A stretch of 64,000 nucleotides of DNA from Medicago truncatula. Its lineage: Eukaryota > Streptophyta > Magnoliopsida > Fabales > Fabaceae. Shown here one piece after another: positions 33,867 to 44,185 of this stretch (within the stretch, counting starts at the first letter, position 1; every line of letters begins with the position of its first letter). A model generated the notes under the pieces. It was not told the origin of the DNA. It made no database searches and saw only the letters and a list, made by a program, of their open reading frames with translations. The position numbers and the translations under genes were made by a program. The stretch covers positions 36,690,972 to 36,754,971 of the forward strand of contig NC_053047.1 in assembly GCF_003473485.1 (NCBI RefSeq), written 5' to 3'.

Positions 33867-34885
33867 GTTGATTAAGAAATTTCGGTTTAAGAGAAAGATA
33901 TGGTTTTAGAAAGAGATTTCGGTTTAGGAGAAAGGATTAAAATATATTGGTGAGGGTTTGGAGGAGGGGAGTTAGGAGATATGGTTTATGGAAATCAATT
34001 AGATAGGTTTTAGGAGGAGTGAAGTTAGGAAATCATGGTTAGGGTTTGGAGGAGGGGAATTAGGAAATATGGTTAGATTTTGAAGGAGGGAAAAGTTGTT
34101 AAAATATTAGGTTAAAATTAGGGCAACAAAGCTTTGTTTAGGAATAAGAATATATATATATACTTTTAAGAAGTAAATATTCATGTAAAAATAAAACAAT
34201 GTAGTTCGCTTGAATGTAAAAATTGTCGTGAATCAAAGCATAATGTCAATTACGATAGACTTTGTTATTGTTCCATAATTCTAAGACGCGTTTCTGTTAC
34301 TTTAACATAACATATAATTTTAAAAGGGAAACTGAAGTTCGTTGACATGCAAATAATTTCAATAAGTAAGAAAATGAATAGTACACAAAAAAGTCCTACA
34401 CATTACGGAAAACTTCTTTGTAGACCACATTTGATGCAACATCGGTATAATCGTCGTCCTCGTCATTAATCAATATTTTTATATCACCCCTCGAACAATA
34501 CGTGTGAGTAAGATATGATGGTTGAACAATAAAGAGTATTACTTATCACGATAAGCACAAAATAGTGGAACAAAATTAGGAAATGCCCAACATTCTAGGA
34601 TAAAGATTAATATGAATAAAATGAAATTAATATTTTTGATGAGGCATTTTTTTTTACTTAAGAATTGGCATGTAAATAGGGAGGGCGCAGAACAAATGGA
34701 TGCACTTGAAGTGGAATAAATTTAAGAAATGCCCAACATTTTAGGATAAAGATAAATACAAATAAGATGAAATTAATATTCTTGATGGGGCAGTGTGTTT
34801 GACTTAAGAATTGACTTGTAAATAGGGTTTAGGGGCGCATAACAAATGATTAAGATAGTTGACTCGGGTGAAATGTAGTAGTTAC

Positions 34886-35357
34886 TTGAATTAGAGGAAT
34901 TAGGATTTTTAGTTTGTTTCCACCCAAAACATATTTTAGAGATGTGGGTGAAATCTCTTACTTATTTGAATGAGAGAAATAAGGATTTTAGTTTGTTTCC
35001 ACCAAAAAGTTATTTTAGAGATGTGGATGAAATCTCTTGGTTACTTGAATGAGAGAAATTAGGATTAGGATTTTAGTTTGTTTCCACCTAAAAAATATTT
35101 TAGAGATGTGGATGAAATCTTTAGTAGTTACTTGATTGAGAGGAATTAGGATTTTAAGTTTGTTTCCACCCAAAACATATTTTAGAGATGTGGATGAAAT
35201 TCCGTAATTATTTGAATGAGATAAATAAGGATTTTAGTTTGTTTCCACCAAAAAGTTACTTTAGAGATGTGGATGAAATTTCTTAGTTACTTGAATGAGA
35301 GAAATTAGGATTAGGATTTTAGTTTGAATCCACCCAAAACATATTTTAGAGATTAGG
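34886..35357. repeat. Minisatellite in Helitron unit 2
   Basis: The same array of 75-95-base units as at 32326-32795, in the same order and with the same number of units, so it was in place before the element became two-unit. Confidence 0.85.
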
Positions 35358-35734
35358 ATTAGTAATTGTTAGTAATAATGTTACTAAAAGTGTCACGAAA
35401 AAGGTAGTAATTGTTACTAATAATGTTACTGAAAGCTATGCTACTAAAATGCTTCAATAACACAACAATGCTACTTAATATAGTTTGAGGAGCACAAACA
35501 CAAATATATAAATCAAAAACCAAAGCAAGCAAGGCTAAATTATTTATGAAATTCAAGGGACATTTGCTAAATTCAAAGACAAAAAAATAGATGCTTCCAA
35601 AACTCTAAGAAACTAAAACTTAAAATTCAAAGTGGAAAGGTGTTGCACAATTTATCTAAACATGGACTAATTGTAAATAACATCAAGGTAAATGGTATCA
35701 TGTGACCCAACCATTGGAGCACCCCCTCTGATCT

Positions 35735-36418
35735 TCATACCTTCACGAAAGTTGCTTGCAAATTCATCTTGTCAAGAAGGAAATGCATAGGGGGATCAAA
35801 AACTGGGTATGGGATACTCTTGTGAAACCTATCAGTCAACTGTATATCAAAATGTCTGTCACCAACAAAAACCAAGGTAATCCAGGCACCAAGATCGATT
35901 CCGTAAAAGTCAAGAATCACTTTCCATCCCTTTGTGAGAAAAAAATACTCCGTTTACTTTGTCGACCAATACTTCAAACTTGTTGGACTTAGGATCAGTC
36001 AATATTGCATAGCGCCCAATTTGATCTCCAAAATCACCGCCAAACATGTTTGGCAAGCATACTGCACCCTAAAAAAATAACAAACAAAAACATCACAAAC
36101 GTTGATAAAATAGAATGCAAATAATTAAGAATAGGTATATTTCGCATAAAACACATACAGCATCAATGTCATATTCAACGATATATGATCTGTATTTCAG
36201 TCTCAGCTTGTTGATTGCTTTGTCAAGATCGGAAAGAGGGATTTTCACCAACGGACCTAAAAAAGATTAAAAGGGATTGAAAGAATGATTTATACTTTAC
36301 AACAGCGAGGAATAAGAGCAAAAGTCTATATATTTAGTATAAACCAGAGTGGAATGAAGATATGGTTACCAGTGAGGCAGTGGTATGAAAGCAAAGTCTG
36401 AATGTTTCTGGAAGCCAT
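35735..36418 (-). pseudogene. Captured B3-like domain gene, Helitron unit 2
   Basis: Same three-exon layout as unit 1, starting MASRNIQTLLSYHCLTG. Exon 3 reads CLPNMFGGDFGDQIGRYAIL, then TKGWKVILDFYGIDLGAW and FDIQLTDRFHKSIPYPVF in the shifted frame to a stop at 35735. The T run here is seven long against eight in unit 1; six would keep the frame, so both copies are shifted but by different amounts. The long 3' frame (35920-35735) is still open, showing limited decay since capture. Confidence 0.65.
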
Positions 36419-36704
36419 GTTGATTAAGAAATTTCGGTTTAAGATAAAGATATGGTTTTAGAAAGAGATTTCGGTTTAGGAGAAAGGATTAAAATATATT
36501 GGTGAGGGTTTCGAGGAGGAGAGTTAGGAGATATGGTTTATGGAAATCAATTAGATAGGTTTTAGGAGGAGTGAAGTTAGGAAACGATGGTTAGGGTTTG
36601 GAGGAGGGGAATTAGGAAATATGGTTAGGTTTTGAAGGAGGGAAAAATTGCTAAAATATTAGGTTAAAATTAGGGCAACAAAGCTTTGTTTAGGAATAAG
36701 AAGA

Positions 36705-37830
36705 TATATATATTTTCTTACTGTTCTTTGGTATCTCGTATCTAGCGTTTTTCTCTGAGTTTTTGTCATCCCTCTTCCCTCATCACTTTCTCTGTGTTTT
36801 AGTTTTCCTGCAATCTCTCTTCTCTTGAAATCTCATGATGAACTTTCGATTTCTTTTTTTCAATTATGTTTTCGATTTTAGTTTTACACAGAAAAGGAAC
36901 TGATGCAACCATATATCCCAAAATAGGATCCTAGTTTCAGTCGCCGCCGTGGGCTGTTGCGGCTTCGCTGCCCATTTCAGTTGCGCGTGTTGCCTTCCTT
37001 AACATCGACAAGGCGATATTTTTTTTTTGTTAGTTTTTGGAAGCAATTCTAAATTTTGGAACAATATCGTGATTTAGAATCTTCAGATGACATTTAACCT
37101 TTAATTGATAAAAATAGTGAATTAGAATTGGCTAAGCATATTTTTTCAAAAAAGAATTAGCTAAGCATACAACGGAATGGAAGGAAGAAAGGTCAAAGAA
37201 CATCAATTCATGGAACCTGGTGAAGGGCAATAACAAAAGACAAGAAGCAGGAAAGAGAAAGGGAGAAGCAAAAGGACCGTAAAAAAAATAGAAAATAAAA
37301 TGAAAAACTGACAATTACAATTGTGTCCTTTAATTTTAATTGGTTCAAAAAACAAAAACATGGATATTTTTGTCCAAGTGAAAAGGTGCTCCTTGCTAAA
37401 ATGGACCTTCATGAAAATGAGTGGATCTATTGTAGCAAACCTCATATATATATATATATATATATAGGTTTTGCAAGTTGTGTGGGTTGCTAAAAGACAT
37501 CTTTATGGATGACTTCTAACAAAACTATATATATATATATATATATATACCAACTAATTTTTTATGAAGATGTCTTTTAATAAAGTTATAACTAAAAGTA
37601 GAAATATATATATGCGCTATATTTCATCTATCACATTGCTCTGTCTATGTCTCTCTCTCAATGTATGAAAAGGTTTTGGGTTCCAAAGACAATTTATAAT
37701 AAGAACCATGTAACAAATACAAGAACAGGAGTATCATTTAACCCACAGATTTTTTTTTGATAGACCCCCACAGATATCTTAAAAACTGTATAATAGTTCC
37801 AGTTTTTCTTAATAATAATCTATAATAGGT
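36705..37830. other. Intergenic between Helitron and KTI 3
   Basis: No gene recognised. GC-richer patch near 36940-37010 ('gccgccgtgggctgttgcgg') may be an old exon or UTR piece. TA microsatellites lie at 37444-37466 and 37527-37549. Confidence 0.4.
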
Positions 37831-37833
37831 ATC

Positions 37834-37840
37834 TATAAAT
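37834..37840 (+). promoter_or_regulatory. TATA box of KTI 3
   Basis: TATAAAT, 85 bases before the ATG, the same distance as in KTI 1. Confidence 0.65.
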
Positions 37841-37918
37841 TCATGCTATTCAACTCCTTAAACTTCATTCACAAGTAACCAAAACACAATTTTACTCAAA
37901 CCATACAAATAAAACAAA

Positions 37919-38533
37919 ATGAAGAGCACATTCCTAGCTTTTCTACTTCTTATTGCCTTAACTTCACAACCTTTACTTAGTTCATCACTGGAACATGTTG
38001 TTGACATAACAGGCAAGAACCTTCGAGCTAATGCCTATTACAATGTTCTTTTATCCATGCCCTACACCAATAGTAGAAGTCCTGAAGGCCTAGGTCTCTC
38101 TAACAATATTGGTCAACCATGCCCTCTTGATGTCATTGTTGTGAGTAGATACCAAAGTCTTCCAATCAGGTTTACACCTCTTAACCTAAAAAAAGGTGTT
38201 ATCCGTGTCTCTTCCGACCTAAACATCATGTTTCGTTCGAATTCAAGTTGTCCTTATCATACTACGGTGTGGAAGCTTGATCGATTTGATGCTTCTAAGG
38301 GAAAATCGTTTGTTACAACGGATGGTTTTATTGGCAACCCGGGTCCACAAAGCATCAGTAATTGGTTCAAGATTGAGAAATATGTCGAGGGCTATAAACT
38401 TGTCTATTGTCCTATTGTTTGTCCCTCTTGTAAACATGAGTGCAAAAATGTTGGGTTGTTTGAGGATGAAAATGGGAATAAACGTTTAGCTCTTAGTGAT
38501 GTTCCCTACCAGGTTAAATTCGTAAAGGTTTAG
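37919..38533 (+). CDS. Kunitz-type protease inhibitor (KTI 3)
   Basis: A 204-residue intronless Kunitz inhibitor with a signal peptide (MKSTFLAFLLLIALTSQPLLS) and the core VVDITGKNLRANAYYNVL, CPLDVIVV, GVIRVSSDLNIMF, NWFKIEKYVEGYKLVYCP and LALSDVPYQVKF. It is the most diverged member: the usual YYIIP reads YYNVLLSMP and the cysteine pair in the first loop is absent. The C-terminal CPIVCPSCKHEC cluster is complete. Secreted; inhibitory target not predictable. First of four same-strand copies. A probable poly(A) signal (AATAAAATAAAT) lies near 38636. Confidence 0.93.
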   Translation: MKSTFLAFLLLIALTSQPLLSSSLEHVVDITGKNLRANAYYNVLLSMPYTNSRSPEGLGLSNNIGQPCPLDVIVVSRYQSLPIRFTPLNLKKGVIRVSSDLNIMFRSNSSCPYHTTVWKLDRFDASKGKSFVTTDGFIGNPGPQSISNWFKIEKYVEGYKLVYCPIVCPSCKHECKNVGLFEDENGNKRLALSDVPYQVKFVKV

Positions 38534-38536
38534 TCA

Positions 38537-39237
38537 AATTAAGCTTGTCTTTAATCATGCACACAAGGAAAAAACTATGAATAAGTGTATTTCCTTAATT
38601 TATGAGGATTCTCAAGATAAACTTCCATGTTAAGAAATAAAATAAATATAATTAAATAAAATAAATGTTTTCTTTTAACGTTGTATGGTGAGTTAGTGTA
38701 AGTTCCAATGAAATTGTTGTTCAAATTTTCTTAACTATATCATGACCATTGCTTCTACATAAATAAGTTTTTTAAGTTAAAATTATTGAAAAACTACATG
38801 AGATAATCATTTTATTTATTGAAAAAATTAAAATGATATGATTCAAACATCTTGATGTAGACGAAAAAAATAATCAAGAAGAGTGATTACATTTTTGGGT
38901 AGAATTGCTCCCTTTTCGATCCACTTCAAAACAACAATGATATTTGTACATCTATTTAGTGACAATTTTGATGACAACCATGTTTTGCTCTCTTCTTATT
39001 GGTTATAAACAATGGAGAAAGAAAAATGAAGGAGAGAATAAGAAGATCATGTGACTATGATAGAGAAAGTTGTTAAAAAGTTGTCACAAAATGGTTGTAA
39101 AAATATCATTTCTCATTTAAAAATCAATTATCAAACCAACAAAACTACATTCACGAAATAAATGATCCACCTCAATTTTTTGAGGACACACTACATAACC
39201 CGAGCTCGCCCCTTCCAAGACACTTCTCTTCTATACT
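38537..39237. other. KTI 3 3' flank with a palindromic MITE
   Basis: Contains the 3'UTR of KTI 3, and a MITE of about 175 bases at 38936-39110 described separately. No other gene. Confidence 0.5.
38936..39110. mobile_element. MITE with AATGATATTTGTACA ends
   Basis: The start AATGATATTTGTACATC and the end 'gttgtaaaaatatcatt' are inverted copies. Subterminal 'gttgtcacaaaatgg' and 'agtgacaattttgatgac' are also inverted. A related element lies at 45888-46046. Confidence 0.65.
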
Positions 39238-40184
39238 TCTATACTATATATAAAGTATAAATAGATTTTTTTTTTTGGTATAATGTTGTTATATTGTTGG
39301 TATTATTAAAAAAGATAATTTTTTTTTTGTTATTTTGGTTATTTTTTGTATAATGTTGTTATATTGTTGGTTATTAAAAAAGATAAATAGATTTTTTTGT
39401 TATTTTTGTGAATCCGGATACTTAAAGCATGTTTATTTTATTCTATGTGTTAATAATTTTAATAAATTCAATTAATTTCATCGGCCGACGCATCTATTAC
39501 TCTACGGGTGTTTAAAATATGGTTATTTTATTCTATTTGTGTGTATCAATTAAGATATTCGTGATGCATCTGTCCGCAGTGGCGTTGCCAGGACCCTAGG
39601 TTAGGGGGTTCAAACTTTCGAACTTTCAATTTTTTTTATCATGGGTGTGTATATTGCTGCCATATTGATATGAAAATTGCAAATATATTCATAAACGTCT
39701 CTTTTATTAGTCATTTTAATCGTCGAATTAGTTTAGATAGTCAACTTTATTCTAGAATATGTTTTTTTATTGTCCAATTTAATCTATAAAATTACTAAAA
39801 ACACATATGCACTAAGGATGTGTCTACAATTTCAATACATTTAGAGAGTATGATAAGAGTGTCTAACATACATTCATGACACGAAAACTAAAGAGATACA
39901 ACCAAATATTCAAATCTGTAAAAAAGAGAAAGTAGAGGTGTAGAAGTGAAACAATCTTTGAGATAAGGGTGCAAACTTAAATTTCCAGGGGATTCAAAGT
40001 TGAAATTGAAAAGATTTGTAGGTGTAATTTTAATAACCCAAGGGGTTCAACTGCATCCCCTGAGATGCATGTAGCTCCGCCAATGTCTGCCCGTGTTATA
40101 TTTTATTTGCGGATACATGCATAAAATGTTTTGGTTATCCATAATTATATGTATAACCTGAGCAATGCCGGATAAATATACTAG
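39238..40184 (+). mobile_element. Degenerate Helitron carrying a hAT element
   Basis: Starts TCTATACTATATATAAAG and ends with a weak hairpin (CCTGAGCAATGCCGG), AATATA and CTAG followed by T, the layout of a Helitron end. Interior has tandem 'ataatgttgttatattgttgg' repeats near 39280-39375. The host A is not seen at the left, so the 5' boundary is uncertain. Confidence 0.45.
39577..40085. mobile_element. Small non-autonomous hAT-like element
   Basis: CAGTGGCGTTGCCAGG at one end and the partly complementary GTAGCTCCGCCAATG at the other. The 8-bp flanks TCTGTCCG and TCTGCCCG agree at 7 of 8 positions. No coding capacity. Confidence 0.7.
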
Positions 40185-40589
40185 TAATCTTAATAAATTA
40201 AAGTAAGAGTATAATACAAGGAAAAAAAAAGTCTAAAAGTCCACAATCTTAGTTTGGATAGTACTATGGAGTAAGAATTGTCTTTTTCTTTTGTAAGGGG
40301 AGAATCGGATACTTATAATAATTTAAAAATGTTTTCATAAATAAATAAAATATTTTTAAAATTGTAATAAAGTAAAAATATAGTTCATCGATTTTTTTTG
40401 AGCAAAATGCACATTGTTTGCTACACACGACACGTCTCGGTTACGAATCAAGTACTATATAGCACCTAGAGATTTTGAAGACACAATTCTTAAATATGCG
40501 ACTTCAAATACAACAAACATATAATTAATGTTGGCCAATTGTGTAGTCCAAATCATTGACCATAAATCTAGCATGAGTATTTTATGAAT

Positions 40590-40627
40590 CCATAGATAGC
40601 AATCGTAGTAGCAACTAACTATAAATA
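40590..40627 (+). promoter_or_regulatory. Promoter elements of KTI 4
   Basis: CCATAGATA at 40590-40598 and TATAAATA at 40620-40627, 86 bases before the ATG. Upstream, 'ttggccaattgtgtag' and a TTGACC W-box core near 40556 are shared in part with KTI 5 and KTI 6. Confidence 0.65.
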
Positions 40628-40705
40628 ATTGATGATATATTTCCCATCAACTCCATTCAAAACCAAAACAAACACAAACAACTTGAAACACACAAGCACA
40701 AAACA

Positions 40706-41305
40706 ATGAAGTGCACAATAATGCTAGCACTTCTCCTTCTCCTTGCCTTGTCCTCACAACCACTATTTGTATCATCTAAAACTTCACTCAATCAAGTGCT
40801 TGACATATCGGGGAAGAAGCTTCGAACTGATTCCGATTACTACATCATTCCCGCGAATGGTGGAGATATTTCCCTTGAAAGTTCTATTGGTGAGTCTTGC
40901 CCTCTTCATGTAGTAGTTGTGAAACATAGACAAGGTCTAGGGTTTCCTCTAAGGTTGGCACCAGTTAAAGGTGATATTCGTGTCTCCACTGATCTCAATA
41001 TTATGCTAGGTAATTATGATGATAGGTGTCCTAACTATTCAGTAGTGTGGAAGATTGATCCCTATTCTAAGGAAGCAACATTTGTGACCACTAATGGCAT
41101 ATTAGGTCACCCAGGTTCGAATTCAATCCATAGTTGGTTCAAGATTGAGAAGTATGAAGATGCTTATAAGTTGGTCTATTGCCCTAATGTGTGTCCTTCT
41201 TGCAACCATGTATGCAAAGACATTGGAATTTATAAGTATAAGAATAGGGAAATGCGTTTGGCTCTCACTAATGTTCCCCTCAAAATCAAGTTTCAGCAAG
41301 CTTGA
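40706..41305 (+). CDS. Kunitz-type protease inhibitor (KTI 4)
   Basis: A 199-residue intronless Kunitz inhibitor, the shortest of the six. It has a signal peptide (MKCTIMLALLLLLALSSQPL), signature VLDISGKKLRTDSDYYIIPA, then CPLHVVVV, GDIRVSTDLNIML, WFKIEKYEDAYKLVYCP, the full NVCPSCNHVC cluster and LALTNVPLKIKF. The first-loop cysteine pair is lost with a short deletion (IIPANGGDISLE). It is closest to KTI 5, which shares the KYREMRLALTNVP end (KNREMRLALTNVP here), implying a local tandem duplication. AATAAAA signals follow near 41383-41402. Confidence 0.94.
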   Translation: MKCTIMLALLLLLALSSQPLFVSSKTSLNQVLDISGKKLRTDSDYYIIPANGGDISLESSIGESCPLHVVVVKHRQGLGFPLRLAPVKGDIRVSTDLNIMLGNYDDRCPNYSVVWKIDPYSKEATFVTTNGILGHPGSNSIHSWFKIEKYEDAYKLVYCPNVCPSCNHVCKDIGIYKYKNREMRLALTNVPLKIKFQQA

Positions 41306-42507
41306 TCAAAATTAAGATATACCAATGGCAACAAATGTTGTAATTTTATGAGGATTATTGAGTTTGATTTTCCTTATGGAGAATAAAATATATGAATGAA
41401 TAAAAATGACCGATCTATACTTTTCTCTATTTATTGCAACTTTAAATTTCTCTGTCTAAATTATTGGATATCTCGTACTAGTAATTGTGGAGATATATTA
41501 ACCTCTTGAGTTATATCAGATCACAAAAATGACAAAGATATTTTTTAAGAATTTTAATGTAGTTGCACTCTCATAATTCCAATTGAAATTGAAACTCACT
41601 AGTTAAATGGAAAGTTACTCTAATCATCTCATCCAAATATAAGGTAGTTTTGTTCTTCAAGATGAATTTATATATACACTCCTTCCTTTTATTCTATATT
41701 AAGTATTGTTTTAATTAATAAGAGATGTCTAAAAATAGACATTGTTTTACTTTTTTTAAGTATTAAATTATTTGATTTTGATTCTATTAGTTGGTAGCAT
41801 CCACGACTTATTCATTTGAGATGCAAATGGTTTTATTGTCCATTACGGGGTTAAATTGTGCGAAAGATCTAATCTAAAGAATGTAACTATTGAAACAGAG
41901 TCTACTATGGTTGACAAAAAGATTCACTAAGGATCAACATCTAATTACTATTTTAAATATGATATTCTAGATGCACTCTATTTTTATCACTTCTTCTCCA
42001 CAATTTAAATTGGGTGACACCAATTGTTCAAATTGAAGACACTTCGTCATAATGTTATTTCGATCATTTTGATGTTTTTGAGTAGAGTTTTTAAAGAAAT
42101 TTAGATTGTCGGGACATTGGATTAGTATAAGAAATGAAGATTTGAAGTTTGGAAATTGTGACACGGAGACCCCGACACGATTTTGGAGATAAATTAATGA
42201 TTTCAATTTCGGAAAAATCGTGACACGGTTTGAAGTCAACTTGCCACGATTTGAAGAGCATCAAGAGAAAGATTTCAAATTTTAGAAATATTGTGGCGAT
42301 TTGAAGGCAAAGTGTTATATGATTATGCATTACAAACTTCATATTGTAGTTTTATTCAGAATTATTTGAGTTTAATGTTTTTTATATCTTGATCGCATAG
42401 AAAATGATTATAAATGTCAAATGACTACAAGCCCTAACTTTTGATTTAGGCATCGTAATAAATTCAATAACCCACACACACACAATTTGACCTAACAGTT
42501 GGATACA
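41306..42507. other. KTI 4 3' flank and intergenic, no gene
   Basis: AT-rich. Overlapping minus-strand frames at 41967-42342 show no domain and read through repetitive 'gacacgg' sequence. No transposon ends found before the Mutator-like element at 42517. Confidence 0.4.
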
Positions 42508-42516
42508 TATATAATT

Positions 42517-44176
42517 GGCTTATTAGATCATTTGGTCCCTTATTTAATTTCTTGTTTTCATTTTGGTCCCACAATTAACAAAAATGGCGTTTTAGTCCCT
42601 CACCTTTTCTTCCGTTTGCCAAATAAATCCCGACCGTTAATTTTAACTTCAAATGTATATGGTGGATCAACCTTAAAAGTAGTCCATCGTAGACCTTATT
42701 AATTTTGTTAATTTTAACCATTCGATCTATTTATCATAAAAGGGACCGTTAGATCTTCACAAAATATTGCTAAAGATATGAAATACCTAAAATACCCCAA
42801 ATGCCAAATTAAAAATCCCAATTTGTTTCCACTTCTTCTTCTTCTCCAGCGAGCATCTTCTTCCATGTCACGTTATGTGCCTTCATCAACACAACACAAC
42901 ACACAACACATTCATCAACACCATCATCATCTTAACATTTCAATCATTTAACCAGTAACTAAAATTAAATTAAAAAATTAATGTCCACAAAATATTTAGC
43001 TATTCAAAAACGATAGAGGCAGGCATTAGGAGAAGAGAAAATTTGGGGAAAATGAGAAATTATATTAATCAGATTGAAGAGTTATACATCATACAACATT
43101 AATCCTACCCAATCTCAAAATAAGAACACAATAGCATAACCAAACAACTAGAAACAAAATCTACTAAATCTAATATTATAACAACCCAGCACCAAATCCT
43201 ACGTTGAAACCCTAAATTCAATTTCTCCCTTTTTCTAGCAACCTTTGTAGGTACCAAATTCAAGAACGGCAGAGGTAAACAGGGGATCCAGATCCAACAC
43301 GTTTCTTTCTTGTTGAATTAATTTGTAGTGAAGAAGAAAGAGGTTGAGATTTGTGAAGTTGTGGAAATTTGTTTGTTTGGGTTTGTTTGTTGTTGTTGCA
43401 TCTGAAGCCATTCTGAAACCATTGATTTCGTTCTTGATTCCTCACATCATATGGTAGAGTTGTTTTTTGAGACAGTTTGTGTGGTTGTTCTTTGGTGTTG
43501 TAAGGCTTCGGCCAGCTTCTGCTTTAATCTAGGTCTGTGCTTCCTTTGGCTGGGATTTGGGTGTTTATTTTCTTCTGATATGCTTCTTGTGGTGTCAGTT
43601 TTATTTTTCTGTTTTGGAGGGGATCCCTGCACCTTTGGTTTGTGCCAGTTTTGGTCTCTGTTTGTAGCTTCTTGCCATATGCTGTTAAAAAAAATGTTTG
43701 CTGGAAAAATTCAGATCTGAAAATAATTTATGGTAGTGATGTGAGGAATTGATGGTGACGGTGATGACGATGTTGTTGTTGTTGTTGTTGGTTGATGATT
43801 CTGGATTTTTTTGGGTAAAATGATGAAGATGATGATGGTGTTGATGAATGTGATGAACAAGAGTGAGGAAGAAGATGAAGAAAAGGACAAAAAATTAGAT
43901 GTTGGTGGTACATCGTAAGATAAAATAGACCTGCCTAATCCAATGGTTATCTTTTTGAAAAAAAATCAAACGGTTGAAATTAAAATAATTAATAGGATCT
44001 ATGGTGGATCACTCTTAAGGTTTGTCCACCACAGACATCATTTGGGGTTAAACTTAACTGTTGGATTTATTTGGTAAACGGAGGAAAAGATGAAGGACTA
44101 AAACGTCATTTTTATTAATTGTGGGATCAAAATGAAAATAAGAAATTAAATAAGGGACCAAACGATCTAATAAGCC
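42517..44176. mobile_element. Mutator-like element (possible Pack-MULE)
   Basis: Terminal inverted repeats of about 215 bases (starting GGCTTATTAGATCATTTGG, ending in the complement) are flanked by a perfect 9-bp duplication TATATAATT (42508-42516 and 44177-44185), the mark of Mutator insertion. There is no transposase. The interior (about 42800-43930) is richer in GC than the surroundings and has features of captured gene DNA: a CTT/TTC-rich stretch, CAACACAA repeats, a GAA/GAT-rich stretch and a moderately long frame at 43451-43720. The source gene is not recognised. Confidence 0.9.
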
Positions 44177-44185
44177 TATATAATT

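Larger units (their letters stand above)
31575..36704 (-). mobile_element. Non-autonomous Helitron of two head-to-tail units
   Basis: On the minus strand the right end starts TCTTCTTATTCCTAAACAAA after an A, and the left end finishes with a hairpin (ACCCGTGCGTTAGCATGGGT), seven bases (TAATGGT) and CTAG before a T. These are the terminal signals of a Helitron inserted between A and T. Inside, two units of about 2.56 kb follow each other (31575-34163 and 34164-36704) with few differences. At the internal junction the terminal hairpin is missing, so only the outer ends are complete. No Rep/helicase gene is present. Confidence 0.85.

Noticed and set aside
43451-43720. Possible small membrane protein in the Mutator-like element
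   Set aside because: An 89-codon Cys/Phe/Leu-rich frame with no known domain, inside a transposon; more likely chance or captured non-coding DNA.
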